A DNA stretch of 64,000 nt from an uncultured Chloroflexota bacterium (GTDB taxonomy: Bacteria > Chloroflexota > UBA4733). Each line of letters begins with the position of its first letter. Position 1 is the stretch's first letter. The stretch spans positions 1-64,000 of the forward strand of contig CALBSQ010000104.1 in the NCBI GenBank assembly GCA_937967325.1. The letters are read 5' to 3'. The notes under the pieces were generated by a model, which worked only from the letters and a program-made list of their open reading frames with translations, was not told the DNA's origin and did not search any database. Of the stretch, positions 24,892 through 33,003 are shown piece after piece. The position numbers and the translations under genes are program-made.

Positions 24892-25353
24892 CTACTGCTC
24901 CCCGTCCATAGGTGTTAGTTTCCAGCCCTCCGGGAGGCGTTGCGTCGCCCCAGCGCCAAACCCGGGTACCGTCGCCTCCAGAACGCCACCGGTCTCAGCA
25001 GCCGCCTCGATCTGTTCCCAGGTGATCATGCCGAGCCGGATCTTCTTGCGACTGATCCACGGCGCCGGCACGACCTCCCGGCATCGCCAGCTCAGGTACA
25101 GAAAGGGGTCGTCAGGCTTGCCTTGCGCGAAAGGGCCGCGAAAACGGAGGGGGCCGCCCTTATCGCTCCGGCCAACCGTCAGCTCGACGTCATAGCGAAG
25201 GGAGCCGTCCGCCTGTGGCTGGCCGGCATGCACCACCCGCTCACGGTCCTGGATGCCGAATTCCGTGGGCATGCCGTCGCACTCCTCAGGCGGCGGCACG
25301 AGGCAAAACAGCCGAAAGCGGATCGTCCGCGTTTCCCCAGGTGGTTTAGCCAG
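24892..25353 (-). CDS. DUF5990-family protein
   Basis: About 153 residues: RTIRFRLFCLVPPPEECDGM, FGIQDRERVVHAGQPQADGS, FRGPFAQGKPDDPFLYLSWR and PWISRKKIRLGMITWEQIEA. Unknown function. No ATG or GTG lies in a sensible place; CTG 25353 with GAGAGGAG nine bases before it is the best start, giving LAKPPGETRT. Thirty bases downstream of the aldo/keto reductase on the same strand and probably cotranscribed. Confidence 0.65.
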   Translation of the reverse strand: MAKPPGETRTIRFRLFCLVPPPEECDGMPTEFGIQDRERVVHAGQPQADGSLRYDVELTVGRSDKGGPLRFRGPFAQGKPDDPFLYLSWRCREVVPAPWISRKKIRLGMITWEQIEAAAETGGVLEATVPGFGAGATQRLPEGWKLTPMDGEQ

Positions 25354-25382
25354 TGCCGGTACTCCTCTCGCCGGCGCGCTGC

Positions 25383-26240
25383 TCAGACGAACAGCGGCGC
25401 CATCTCCCGCTCCTTGGACAGCGTCGCCATGGCCTGCTCGGTGGGGCGCTGCTGGAAACGGCTCGCCGCGTCGAACACCTTGGGCAGCACGTGGATGTCG
25501 CCGGCCGTGTTGAGGAAGACGCCGGGCCGGCCCAGCACCCAGTGGACAGCCTGGTCGATGTCGGCCTGATCCTGGAACGGCTCGTACCAAGTCGCCGCCG
25601 TGTGCGGCTGATCGCCCCAGGGAGCGCGGGTGATGGCCTTGATGGTCTGCACGGCCACGTTGCGCTGCCGACAAAGGGCGACGAGCTCCTCGAAGTCGGC
25701 GGCGTACTGGCTGTTCTGCATCATCGGGTAGTTGTAGGGCAGCAGCACGGAGTCGAAGTCGAAGCGCTCCAGCGAGCGCAGGTGCATCTTGGCAATGCCG
25801 GTCCCGTGGCCGGTCACGCCGATGAAGCGGACCAGCCCTTCGTCGCGCGCCTCGATGGCGGCGCGCAGCGCGCCGTCCGGCCCCATCGCCACTTCCCACT
25901 CGTCCTGCTGGGCCAGGTTGTGCAACTGGATGAGGTCGACGTTGTCGACGCGCAGGCGCTCCAAGGAGCGGCGGATCTGATCGCGCGCGGCCGGGTAGGC
26001 ACGCTCCCCCGTCTTGGTGGCGAGGAAGACATTATTGCGCTGACGCTGCATCCAGGGGCCGAGGCGCACTTCGGACTCGCCGTAACTGGCGGCGGTATCG
26101 ATGTGGTTGATGCCGTGGCGCAGGAGCAGCTCCATGGTGCGATCGGCTTCCTCCTGGGTGACGCGGCTGAAGGCGGCAGCGCCAAAGAGGGTGCGCGTGC
26201 TCTGGTGTCCGGTACGTCCAAATGGCGCGGTCGGAATCAT
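25383..26240 (-). CDS. Aldo/keto reductase
   Basis: 285 residues forming an (alpha/beta)8 NAD(P)H-dependent reductase. The catalytic tetrad is visible: HIDTAASYGESE (Asp, Tyr), FLATKTG (Lys), IQLHNL (His). The C-terminal part is shorter than in classical AKRs and lacks the long NADPH-binding loop, as in the radical-SAM-linked or YakC-like groups. Substrate unknown. First gene of a two-gene minus-strand unit with the DUF5990 protein. Confidence 0.88.
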   Translation of the reverse strand: MIPTAPFGRTGHQSTRTLFGAAAFSRVTQEEADRTMELLLRHGINHIDTAASYGESEVRLGPWMQRQRNNVFLATKTGERAYPAARDQIRRSLERLRVDNVDLIQLHNLAQQDEWEVAMGPDGALRAAIEARDEGLVRFIGVTGHGTGIAKMHLRSLERFDFDSVLLPYNYPMMQNSQYAADFEELVALCRQRNVAVQTIKAITRAPWGDQPHTAATWYEPFQDQADIDQAVHWVLGRPGVFLNTAGDIHVLPKVFDAASRFQQRPTEQAMATLSKEREMAPLFV

Positions 26241-26578
26241 CCCTGGCTCCTTTCAGTCCAAATCGGCAGCCGCAACGCCGACACGAGCCGGCGCTGGCCG
26301 CGGTCAGGACGCGTTGGCCAAAGGTGCGGTCGCGCCGCCGGCCACGCATCGTCCCGCCGCATGGGAGGATACCCGAATCCGCCGGAGAGCGGTGCATCCG
26401 ACCGGCGTAGCCGGCAGCGCACGCTCACGTTTCGGTCGCGGCTGCCATAATGATGAGAAGGAGGTGCTCGCCGGAGCCTGAGATGACGATCCGCCAGCGC
26501 GGCGGCGCGTCGAGCAGCGCCATCGACGTGGGACAATTTCGGGGCGCCTCCCCCGTACGTGTATCTGAGAGGAGCCGT
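26241..26578. other. Intergenic, divergent promoter region
   Basis: A 338-bp spacer between divergent genes. The upstream extension of the next gene's frame through here has atypical composition, and I see no independent gene. Confidence 0.45.
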
Positions 26579-28225
26579 GTGGCCAGCAACGTCGACCTCT
26601 TTCGCTTCCCCCCGGGACCAGACGGCGCCGAGGAGTGGATGGGTGCGCCAATGGGGAGTGGCGCACCCACCAACGTCATCACCCGCCTCAAAGGGCGCAC
26701 GCCAACGCACGATAAGATGCTCGACAGCCGCCCGACCGAGCGCGACGAGCTGCTCGACTGGGCCGACCGCTACGCCCGCGCGCTGGGCAGCGCGCTTGCG
26801 CAACACGACGTCGTCGTCCACGGCGTGCGCGTCCGCGCGCTCACCAACAGCTCCCACCTCAGCTCCTTCTTCCGGGTCAACTGGTTTACACCCGAGGAGT
26901 GGCGAGAGCGAACCGGCCAGGTTCCGCCCTCCCAGCCTCAACTGCTCGCCTATGCCCTCACCGCAGTGCCCGACCGCCCCGCCAGCGCCTACTACTCCCG
27001 CGCTCGCAACACCGTGCTCTTCTTCAACACCGCCTACTACGGCCAGCTCAAGAGCTGGGTCCTCGGAGCGGTGGGGCGGCTCCTGGCCGAAGAGCGCGGC
27101 ATCCACTCCGTCCACGGCGCCTGCGTCGAGCTCGGCGGCGACGGCATCCTCTACGTGGCGCCAACTGGCACCGGCAAGAGCACCAGCTCCTACGGGCTGA
27201 TGGACCATCCTGACGCCCGTTTCCACTCGGACGACTGGGTCTACGTACGCTACGCAGTGCCCGGCCCCGACGGCGAGCCGGTGGCGCCAACACGCCTGAC
27301 TATCGGCGACCAGATAGTTGCCGGCGCCGCTGCCATCGCAGCCATGGTGGAAGGGCGCCCGCTGCGAGGGCGATTCTCCGGCTACCGTCTCTCCGGCGAG
27401 GAGATCGAGGGCGACCTGGCCGAGTTGGACTTTCGTGAGCCGCCCGCGGCCTATGCCTACACGTCCGAGAAGGTCTTCTACCTGCGGACGAATCTGGTCG
27501 AGAGCTTCCCCCTCGCGGCTGCCGCCCTGCTCCGGTCGCCGACCGAGAACGTGCCCAGCGTCTCGGCCGAGCTGGTTGACCAGCGGCGGGCAAGCTTACA
27601 GGCCGCGGCGGAGGCCGTCGCGGGCGGAGCAGCCGGAGTCACTCCCGCCGTGCTGGAGGAACTGGCTCGCCTGGTCGCCTTCGACAACGCCCGCGCCATG
27701 TTGGATGCCGAGCACGTCTTCGGGCGCGATCGCGTCGTTTGGAACCCCATGGAGCCGACGCGACTGCGTACGGTCTTCCTGCTCCAGCGCGACGACACGC
27801 AGCGGCAGGTGCTCACGCCGCTGACTGAGGACCAGTTCCTGGGAACGCTGCTCCAGGGTGTCACCCCGACGGGCACGGAGGAGACGGCCTACAACGCCTA
27901 CCGCGCCGTGGACGACGCCGCCGAACGCCGGGCGATCACCACACTGTTCGGTCAGGATGCACCGAGCGGGCTGTACCGGCGCATCCTGGCCGCGTCCGAC
28001 GCGCCGGCCACGCTGCGCGATGAAGCCACGCTCTTCCGAGCCATGCAGCACGCCTGTCGCACCTACCTGCTCAACACGATCTTGCTGCGCGACCCTGCCG
28101 TGGACTCGCGAGCGGAAGCGGTGGCGCTGACGCTGCGGCTAATCGCCGCCGCCGCGCGGGGGAACATCCGGCAACCGCTCTCACTGGACGACTATCGCCG
28201 CACGCTGACCGAGAGGGCGCCGTAG
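26579..28225 (+). CDS. Orphan HPr-kinase/PEPCK-like P-loop protein
   Basis: About 548 residues. GIHSVHGACVELGGDGILYV leads into APTGTGKSTSSYGLM at 195-209, the P-loop context of HPr kinase and PEP carboxykinase folds, followed by RFHSDDWVYVRY, the metal-binding acidic pair. The long C-terminal part is helical and without close match in my knowledge. No HPr or PTS genes are near, so a different substrate is likely. GTG 26579 has GAGAGGAG four to five bases upstream and is preferred to the ATG at 26450. Confidence 0.7.
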   Translation: MASNVDLFRFPPGPDGAEEWMGAPMGSGAPTNVITRLKGRTPTHDKMLDSRPTERDELLDWADRYARALGSALAQHDVVVHGVRVRALTNSSHLSSFFRVNWFTPEEWRERTGQVPPSQPQLLAYALTAVPDRPASAYYSRARNTVLFFNTAYYGQLKSWVLGAVGRLLAEERGIHSVHGACVELGGDGILYVAPTGTGKSTSSYGLMDHPDARFHSDDWVYVRYAVPGPDGEPVAPTRLTIGDQIVAGAAAIAAMVEGRPLRGRFSGYRLSGEEIEGDLAELDFREPPAAYAYTSEKVFYLRTNLVESFPLAAAALLRSPTENVPSVSAELVDQRRASLQAAAEAVAGGAAGVTPAVLEELARLVAFDNARAMLDAEHVFGRDRVVWNPMEPTRLRTVFLLQRDDTQRQVLTPLTEDQFLGTLLQGVTPTGTEETAYNAYRAVDDAAERRAITTLFGQDAPSGLYRRILAASDAPATLRDEATLFRAMQHACRTYLLNTILLRDPAVDSRAEAVALTLRLIAAAARGNIRQPLSLDDYRRTLTERAP

Positions 28226-28247
28226 GCAGCCGCGGGGCCGGACGCCT

Positions 28248-28508
28248 TCACGCGGACTCGCGAGCGGACGGCGCTTCCCGTAACTTCTCCAAGATCCAGA
28301 TCCGACCAAGCGTGGAAGGTCCCACGCCGATGCGCTTGGCCTCTTCACGAAGCTGCCGATATTGCTCGTCCGTCAGCCGGACGGGCACCAGCTTGTCCAA
28401 AGGCCGCTTCTCCACGTCTAGCGTCACAACCTCATCGGTGTCCCGAACGGCGTCGCCAGCCTCAATTCGGGCGATCGTCTGCTCCAGCGTCTCGTGCTCA
28501 ACCGTCAT
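28248..28508 (-). CDS. RHH antitoxin (BrnA/CopG-like)
   Basis: 86 residues ending in a ribbon-helix-helix-like region: LVPVRLTDEQYRQLREEAKR followed by IGVGPSTLGRIWILEKL. ATG 28508 has GGAGG upstream, and its A is the last base of the toxin stop (TGATG). The order toxin then antitoxin matches BrnTA systems. It should bind and neutralise the upstream toxin and repress the pair. Confidence 0.8.
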   Translation of the reverse strand: MTVEHETLEQTIARIEAGDAVRDTDEVVTLDVEKRPLDKLVPVRLTDEQYRQLREEAKRIGVGPSTLGRIWILEKLREAPSARESA

Positions 28509-28789
28509 CAAATCCTCCGCTCTTGACGATACAGCCGCCGCTCCGCCATCGTCATATCCCGGGCCGTCACGACGCGCCACAAGCCCGCGCCGTGGCCGGC
28601 CAGCACAACGAGCAGGTACCGACCACTATCCGTCTGTCCGAACACCAGATAGACGCCGTTACGTCCCCGCCGAACGTAGTGTGTCGGAGACGAAGCAACT
28701 TCGTCGGCCTCCAGGAAAGTGACGCCATGCTCCCGCTCAATCTTCTCCTCAATGTGCTCATCGATCTCCAGGATCCGGATGCGCAGCAT
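28508..28789 (-). CDS. BrnT-like toxin
   Basis: 93 residues: EEKIEREHGVTFLEADEVAS, VRRGRNGVYLVFGQTDSGRY, LLVVLAG and WRVVTARDMTMAERRLYRQE. This follows the BrnT layout (HGVxFxEA, G-R-Y, R-V-x-x-ARDM, ER..Y), a RelE-fold ribonuclease. GGAG lies five bases before ATG 28789. The promoter must lie in the 160-bp spacer shared with the divergent XRE-like gene. Confidence 0.78.
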   Translation of the reverse strand: MLRIRILEIDEHIEEKIEREHGVTFLEADEVASSPTHYVRRGRNGVYLVFGQTDSGRYLLVVLAGHGAGLWRVVTARDMTMAERRLYRQERRI

Positions 28790-28948
28790 ACAGGCTCCAT
28801 CGTACCCGAATAGTATACATTGGAAACGAATCTGCGCCGGAGACTGGTTTGGATCGGAAGCATGAGGGATCGCGCGCTCGAAGTGCTCGACCTCGGGTAT
28901 CGCTGGCTGGCCACCCATCGGTATAATCCCGCAACAGTGAGGAAGACG

Positions 28949-29316
28949 ATGGTGGCCGAGCACTCTCCCTTGGGGCAGAGGACAATCGAAAGCTTGGAAC
29001 AGGCCATAGCTTTCGAACGCGGCGCATATACGCCGCCGCGTGTTCACCGGGTCGCGATTACCCGCACCAGGGCACCGTGCCTCCACCACCCAAGTACGAT
29101 GCCGCGCGCATCCAGGAGATTCGGCGGCGGCTCACCTTGTCGCAGGATGTGTTCGCGGCGGCGCTCGGTGTAAGTCCGGGCACGAACCGTGCCTGGGAAC
29201 GGGGCGGCCGCGTCCCCGAGGGGGTCACCCATCGAATCTTGCAGGTCGCCGATGAGTACCCGGAGTACTGCATCGAGAAGGTGGTCCCATCACACAACTT
29301 CACAGCACAGTCTTGA
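28949..29316 (+). pseudogene. XRE/HigA-type antitoxin split by frameshift
   Basis: The first frame from ATG 28949 reads MVAEHSPLGQRTIESLEQAI then AFERGAYTPPRVHRVAIT, the usual N-terminus of these antitoxins. The second frame from about 29077 reads PPPKYDAARIQEIRRRLTLS then QDVFAAALGVSPGTNRAWER, the helix-turn-helix. One base has been lost or gained near 29070-29085. No RelE/HigB partner is adjacent. GAGGAAG precedes the ATG. Confidence 0.75.
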
Positions 29317-29343
29317 CGGTAGCACGCTGAGGAACAATCGGCT

Positions 29344-30039
29344 ATGACGGCCGGGTTCGTGCGCCTCATCGTAGTCCGCCACGGCGAGGCCACCGCCAAC
29401 CCTGAGCTGCGCTACCTGGGCAGTCGCGACGACGAGCTGACGGAGCGCGGCCGGTGGCAGGCGACGCAACCCGCCGAAGCACTCGCGCCGCTCTCCATCG
29501 CTGCCGTGTATACCAGCCCATTGCAGCGGGCCATCACCACGGCCGAACCAATCGCGCAGACTCACGGTCTGCACGTCATGGTCGATCCGCGCCTCCGGGA
29601 AGGCTCGATGGGAGATTGGGAAGGGTTGCGGCGAGCCGAGATCATCGCGCGTAGCCAGGCCGACGCGGACCAACATCAACGTTGGGAGAGCGATCCCGTC
29701 TGCGCACCGCCCGGTGGCGAATCCCTCTCAGTGGTTCAGGAGCGGGTCCTAACCTGTGTGCGCGAACTGGCGGCGCGGCACGACGGTGGAGCGGTGGTGC
29801 TCGTCAGCCACGTCGGGCCGATCAAAGCGCTACTGTGCGCCGTTTTGGGCGCGCCGCTGATCGCCGCGCGGCGCATGTTTCTCAATAACGCCACGATCAG
29901 CGTCGTCGACTGGGGCCTCGGTGCAGTCGATTGGGGCGTGCCGGCGGTACTCCGGCTGTTCAATGCGCACCATCATCTGGGCTGGACGGCAGCGCGCTGG
30001 ATGGGGGTGAGGAGTTCTGAACGCCGGCAATCCTGCTGA
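29344..30039 (+). CDS. Histidine phosphatase family protein
   Basis: 231 residues of the phosphoglycerate-mutase-like superfamily: catalytic VVRHGEATANPE near residues 10-21, YTSPLQRAITTAEP with the second Arg, REGSMGDWEGL (acid), and VLVSHVGPIKALLC with the second His. Substrates range from sugar phosphates to cobalamin intermediates; the site gives no clue. ATG start, 27 bases after the antitoxin remnant. Confidence 0.9.
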   Translation: MTAGFVRLIVVRHGEATANPELRYLGSRDDELTERGRWQATQPAEALAPLSIAAVYTSPLQRAITTAEPIAQTHGLHVMVDPRLREGSMGDWEGLRRAEIIARSQADADQHQRWESDPVCAPPGGESLSVVQERVLTCVRELAARHDGGAVVLVSHVGPIKALLCAVLGAPLIAARRMFLNNATISVVDWGLGAVDWGVPAVLRLFNAHHHLGWTAARWMGVRSSERRQSC

Positions 30040-30122
30040 TCGGCGCTCGATGAGATCCCAATGCGGATCGATGGCCGGGACTAACTGGGTGCCGGCGGGA
30101 CACCGTGCGCCGGGACTCGACG

Positions 30123-30275
30123 ATGGTCGTTCCACCCCCCGCCGCTGATGTAGAGCAGGCCGTTGACCGCCTCGACGTGGTGGGCGAGTATCAGAAACTC
30201 GATGGTTGGTTTTTCGCGGAGATTGGCCAGCTCCGGAGCCTCAAGCATGCCCGTAGCATTCGCATTCCCATGTAG
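30123..30275 (+). CDS. Possible small protein
   Basis: A 50-codon reading, MVVPPPAADVEQAVDRLDVV then GEYQKLDGWFFAEIGQLRSL, with protein-like composition but a weak ribosome site. It may be the C-terminal remnant of a larger gene. It ends nine bases from the converging RelE gene. No family recognised. Confidence 0.3.
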   Translation: MVVPPPAADVEQAVDRLDVVGEYQKLDGWFFAEIGQLRSLKHARSIRIPM

Positions 30276-30284
30276 TATCCACCG

Positions 30285-30560
30285 TCAGCGATCATAGTGG
30301 CGGCCGCAGGTGAGCAGCCGTTTGCGGCCTCCATCTAACCGCTCAAAGGTCAGGCGCAATACGTTAGAGGCGGAGGCCGACCAGGAACCCTCCCGATCGC
30401 CTTCCAGCGCGTGAACACGCAAGGACGGATGCCGTTCGTTCTCATCGAGGAGTCGCAGCGCCTTCAGGAACAGGCGGCGCTCCTGGGCGCCGAAATCGCG
30501 GCTGGAAAACGCCTCCAGGAACGCCTCGGTGAAGTCGAGCGTCCGATAGGCCTGGCTCAC
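30285..30560 (-). CDS. RelE/YafQ-family toxin
   Basis: 91 residues: LDFTEAFLEAFSSRDFGAQE, KALRLLDENERHPSLRVHAL, GSWSASASNVLRLTFERLDG and LLTCGRHYDR. This is the RelE fold with the C-terminal H-Y-D/R active region of YafQ/HigB-like mRNA interferases. Its start overlaps the AbrB-type antitoxin stop (ATGA). Confidence 0.87.
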   Translation of the reverse strand: MSQAYRTLDFTEAFLEAFSSRDFGAQERRLFLKALRLLDENERHPSLRVHALEGDREGSWSASASNVLRLTFERLDGGRKRLLTCGRHYDR

Positions 30561-30877
30561 CGCCCGGCAACCGGCTCCCGCCTCGGGTCCTCCTGGGCAT
30601 GCTCGGCTTCCTCGCCAAGGCGTTCCAGGTCCTGCTCGGTGAGCCGGCGAACCCGGCCCTCACGCGAATCGCGATGCGCGCGCTCCAGCAAGGCGCGGTG
30701 CTCCGGCCCGTACGCCCAGGCGTCTTCGCGGGCGAGCACGACGGCCGGACGCAGCAGAATGGCGTCACCATCCAGGTCGACCTCAAAGTGACTCGCTCCC
30801 TTGATCCCGAGTCGCTCGCGGACCTGAGCCGGGATGGTGACACGCCCAGTTTCGCTCATCGCGACGGTCATTTTCAT
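30557..30877 (-). CDS. AbrB/MazE-type antitoxin
   Basis: 106 residues. The swapped-hairpin AbrB domain is MKMTVAMSETGRVTIPAQVR then ERLGIKGASHFEVDLDGD, followed by a charged toxin-binding tail (REGRVRRLTEQDLERLGEEA). ATG 30877 has GGAGAG upstream; a longer reading to 30955 is not needed. The pairing of an AbrB-fold antitoxin with a RelE-fold toxin is a mixed but known combination. Confidence 0.88.
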   Translation of the reverse strand: MKMTVAMSETGRVTIPAQVRERLGIKGASHFEVDLDGDAILLRPAVVLAREDAWAYGPEHRALLERAHRDSREGRVRRLTEQDLERLGEEAEHAQEDPRREPVAGR

Positions 30878-31095
30878 TTCGCTCTCCACAATGCCACTCG
30901 TCGTTCGGCAGATAGCCATGGTACGAGGCCAGTGGTCTGTTTGCCAATTCGCCAAATGGGCGACGGCTCCGCGCGGATGCTAGGGCAATAGCCAGAGCGG
31001 ACAGCGATCCTGCGCGGCGGCGTCACCCAACGGGGCGCGTTCTATGCATATCACCTCCCAGCTCGCCATCGCCGAGCGCACGAGGTGGCCTGACG

Positions 31096-31923
31096 TTAGG
31101 CCTCGCGGATCACGGCCACGTCGCGACGCCAGCGTCGCCGGAAAGAGGGCCTGGTCGTCGCTTCGGGCGATTGACAGGTAAGGCCCCCGTCGACGGCGAG
31201 CACCGTCCCTGTCACGAAAGCGGCTTCGTCCGAGGCCAGGTAGAGCGCCGCGTAGGCGACGTCTTCTGGCCGGCCCCAACGCCCCACGAGATAGGGATCG
31301 CGGCTGCCCCTGGCCTCGTCCGGGTCGTCTCGCATGCGCGGCTCGTGCCGCTCGCTGACGATCAGACCGGGGCAGATGGCGTTGACCCGAATGCCTTGCA
31401 GCCCGTAGTCGATGGCGAGGTTACGGGTGAGGCCGATCACGCCGCTCTTGGCCGCGCTATACGCCGAGAAGGCCGGGTTGGACACCAGGCCATTGGCCGA
31501 GGAGATGTTCACGATCGCCCCGCCGCCGGTCTTGAGCAGCTCGGGAATGCAGTGCTTGGCGCCAAGGTAGACCGACTTCAGGCCGACGGCGAGCGAACGA
31601 TCCCAATCGGCCTCTTCCAGCTCGACGGCCGGCAGCGCCCGCGTCCAGGAGGCGCTATTGACCAGGATGTCCAGCCGCCCGAAGGCGCTCAGCGCCTGAT
31701 CGACCAGGCGACGCCAGTCCGCGCTCGACGCCGCGTCCGCCTCCACGACGATGGCCTCACCGCCCGCATCGCGAATGCGACGCGCCGTTTCTTCGGCCGC
31801 CTGGGTATTCACGTCGGACATCGCCACATGCGCGCCTTCGCGCGCGAACACGGTCGGGATGGCGCGACCGATGCCGGGTCCCGCCCCAGTTACGATGGCT
31901 ACCTTGCCCTCCAGCCGCCCCAT
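31096..31923 (-). CDS. Short-chain dehydrogenase/reductase
   Basis: 275 residues of a classical SDR: TGAGPGIGRAI at about 13-23, acidic D38 region (SDVN), NNAG-equivalent VNSASW, catalytic Ser (IVNISSANG) and YSAAK, then the FabG-like ending VTGTVLAVDGG. It oxidises or reduces a hydroxyl or keto group with NAD(H). The C-terminal extension of about 25 basic residues (RPSFRRRWRRD) is unusual. AGGAG precedes; ATG 31923 or GTG 31926 could start. Confidence 0.9.
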   Translation of the reverse strand: MGRLEGKVAIVTGAGPGIGRAIPTVFAREGAHVAMSDVNTQAAEETARRIRDAGGEAIVVEADAASSADWRRLVDQALSAFGRLDILVNSASWTRALPAVELEEADWDRSLAVGLKSVYLGAKHCIPELLKTGGGAIVNISSANGLVSNPAFSAYSAAKSGVIGLTRNLAIDYGLQGIRVNAICPGLIVSERHEPRMRDDPDEARGSRDPYLVGRWGRPEDVAYAALYLASDEAAFVTGTVLAVDGGLTCQSPEATTRPSFRRRWRRDVAVIREA

Positions 31924-32026
31924 CACCGCTCCTCGCTTATCTCAGACGTTACCGCTGGAGCAAGCATACCGCCTTGGTAGTATTGTCGCGACGGCCGGGC
32001 CCGGCCATCGCAAACAGCACCGCGAA

Positions 32027-32806
32027 TCAGCGGCCTGGATCCGCTCCGGGCAGCGGACAGCCATCCGGCCCGCAGATTCCGGCGGCGATCTCCGCCTGGC
32101 GCTCACGCTCCATCTGCTCGCGCTGCCAGGCCCAGTCGATGGTCGGGTGGAACTTCTCCGGATGGCGCGCCGCCCAGATCTGCTTGCGGATGACCAGATT
32201 GGCCGGATCGCGGTGGAGGGCAGCCTGCCATTCGGCAACCGCCTCGTCACGCCGGCCTTGCTCGGCGAGCAGGCGCCCCAGGCGCAGCTTGGTGGCAACC
32301 AGCTCTCGCTCCACCGGGCTAAGCTGATAGGGCGCCTGCCGATCCGGGCTGTCAGGATCTTCACCGGCGAGGAACTGTTCCACGGCGGCAACATCAGCGG
32401 CGTTGTCGATGGAGAAGCCACCAAACTTGACGTAGCGCACCACGCCGGCCGGATCGACCATCACGCCGTTGGGAATCGCCTTGAACCCGAAGACGCCGGT
32501 GGTGACGCCAGCTTCGTCTACCAGCGTCGGAAAGGTCGCCCGCGCCGCTTCCACGAACGGGCGAGCCCGTTCGCCGCCGTTGTGCTCCAGCGCGACGGAG
32601 ATCAGGGTAAAGTCGTCGTCACGGTGCTGCTCGTAGAAGCGTTGCCACCCGGGCAACTGTTCACGGCAGCCTCACCAGGAACCCCAGAAGAAAAGCAACA
32701 GCCGCTTGCCACGAAGATCCGCCAGCGCCAGGGTGCCGGCATCCAGGCACGGCAGACTTATGTCTGGCACAGGATCGCCAACCTGCAGGATCGTTGCCGC
32801 GGGCAC
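32027..32806 (-). CDS. Redoxin (TlpA-like) with in-frame UGA at redox site
   Basis: Read through one UGA, the gene encodes 259 residues: GTG 32806 after CGAGGAGGCGAGAC, then VGDPVPDISLPCLDAGTLAL, LRGKRLLLFFWGSW, UGA (32674-32672, residue 45), then GCREQLPGWQRFYEQH and a complete thioredoxin fold, with a helical tail and CGPDGCPLPG near the end. The UGA sits where TlpA-like proteins have the first Cys after Trp. A perfect hairpin starts 14 bases after the UGA. Either a selenoprotein or a nonsense mutant. No partner genes; divergent from the MFS gene. Confidence 0.7.
32641..32657 (-). promoter_or_regulatory. Candidate bacterial SECIS hairpin
   Basis: On the coding strand GTTGCC-CGGGT-GGCAAC, a 6-bp perfect stem with a 5-base loop that has G at its second position. 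The loop begins 20 bases after the UGA, inside the 16-37-base window described for bacterial SECIS elements. It also encodes LPGWQ, so conservation may be due to protein. Confidence 0.45.
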
Positions 32807-33003
32807 GTCTCGCCTCCTCGTTCGTCCCTATCACGCCATACAGTTACCATACAACACGCAGAGACAGTACGGTGGAGATAGGCAACTGGTCGCCAGGCTG
32901 AGGTCCACCGGCGTCGACCCAGTCCTTCGTGCCATCATCGGCATCTTCGAGCTCGCGCTGCCAGGAGGCGCTCGAATATCTCGCTGCTATTCTATCCGTG
33001 ATC

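Noticed and set aside
24892..25899. 335-codon reading that includes the DUF5990 protein
   Set aside because: The N-terminal 180 codons lie inside the aldo/keto reductase gene in another frame with atypical composition.
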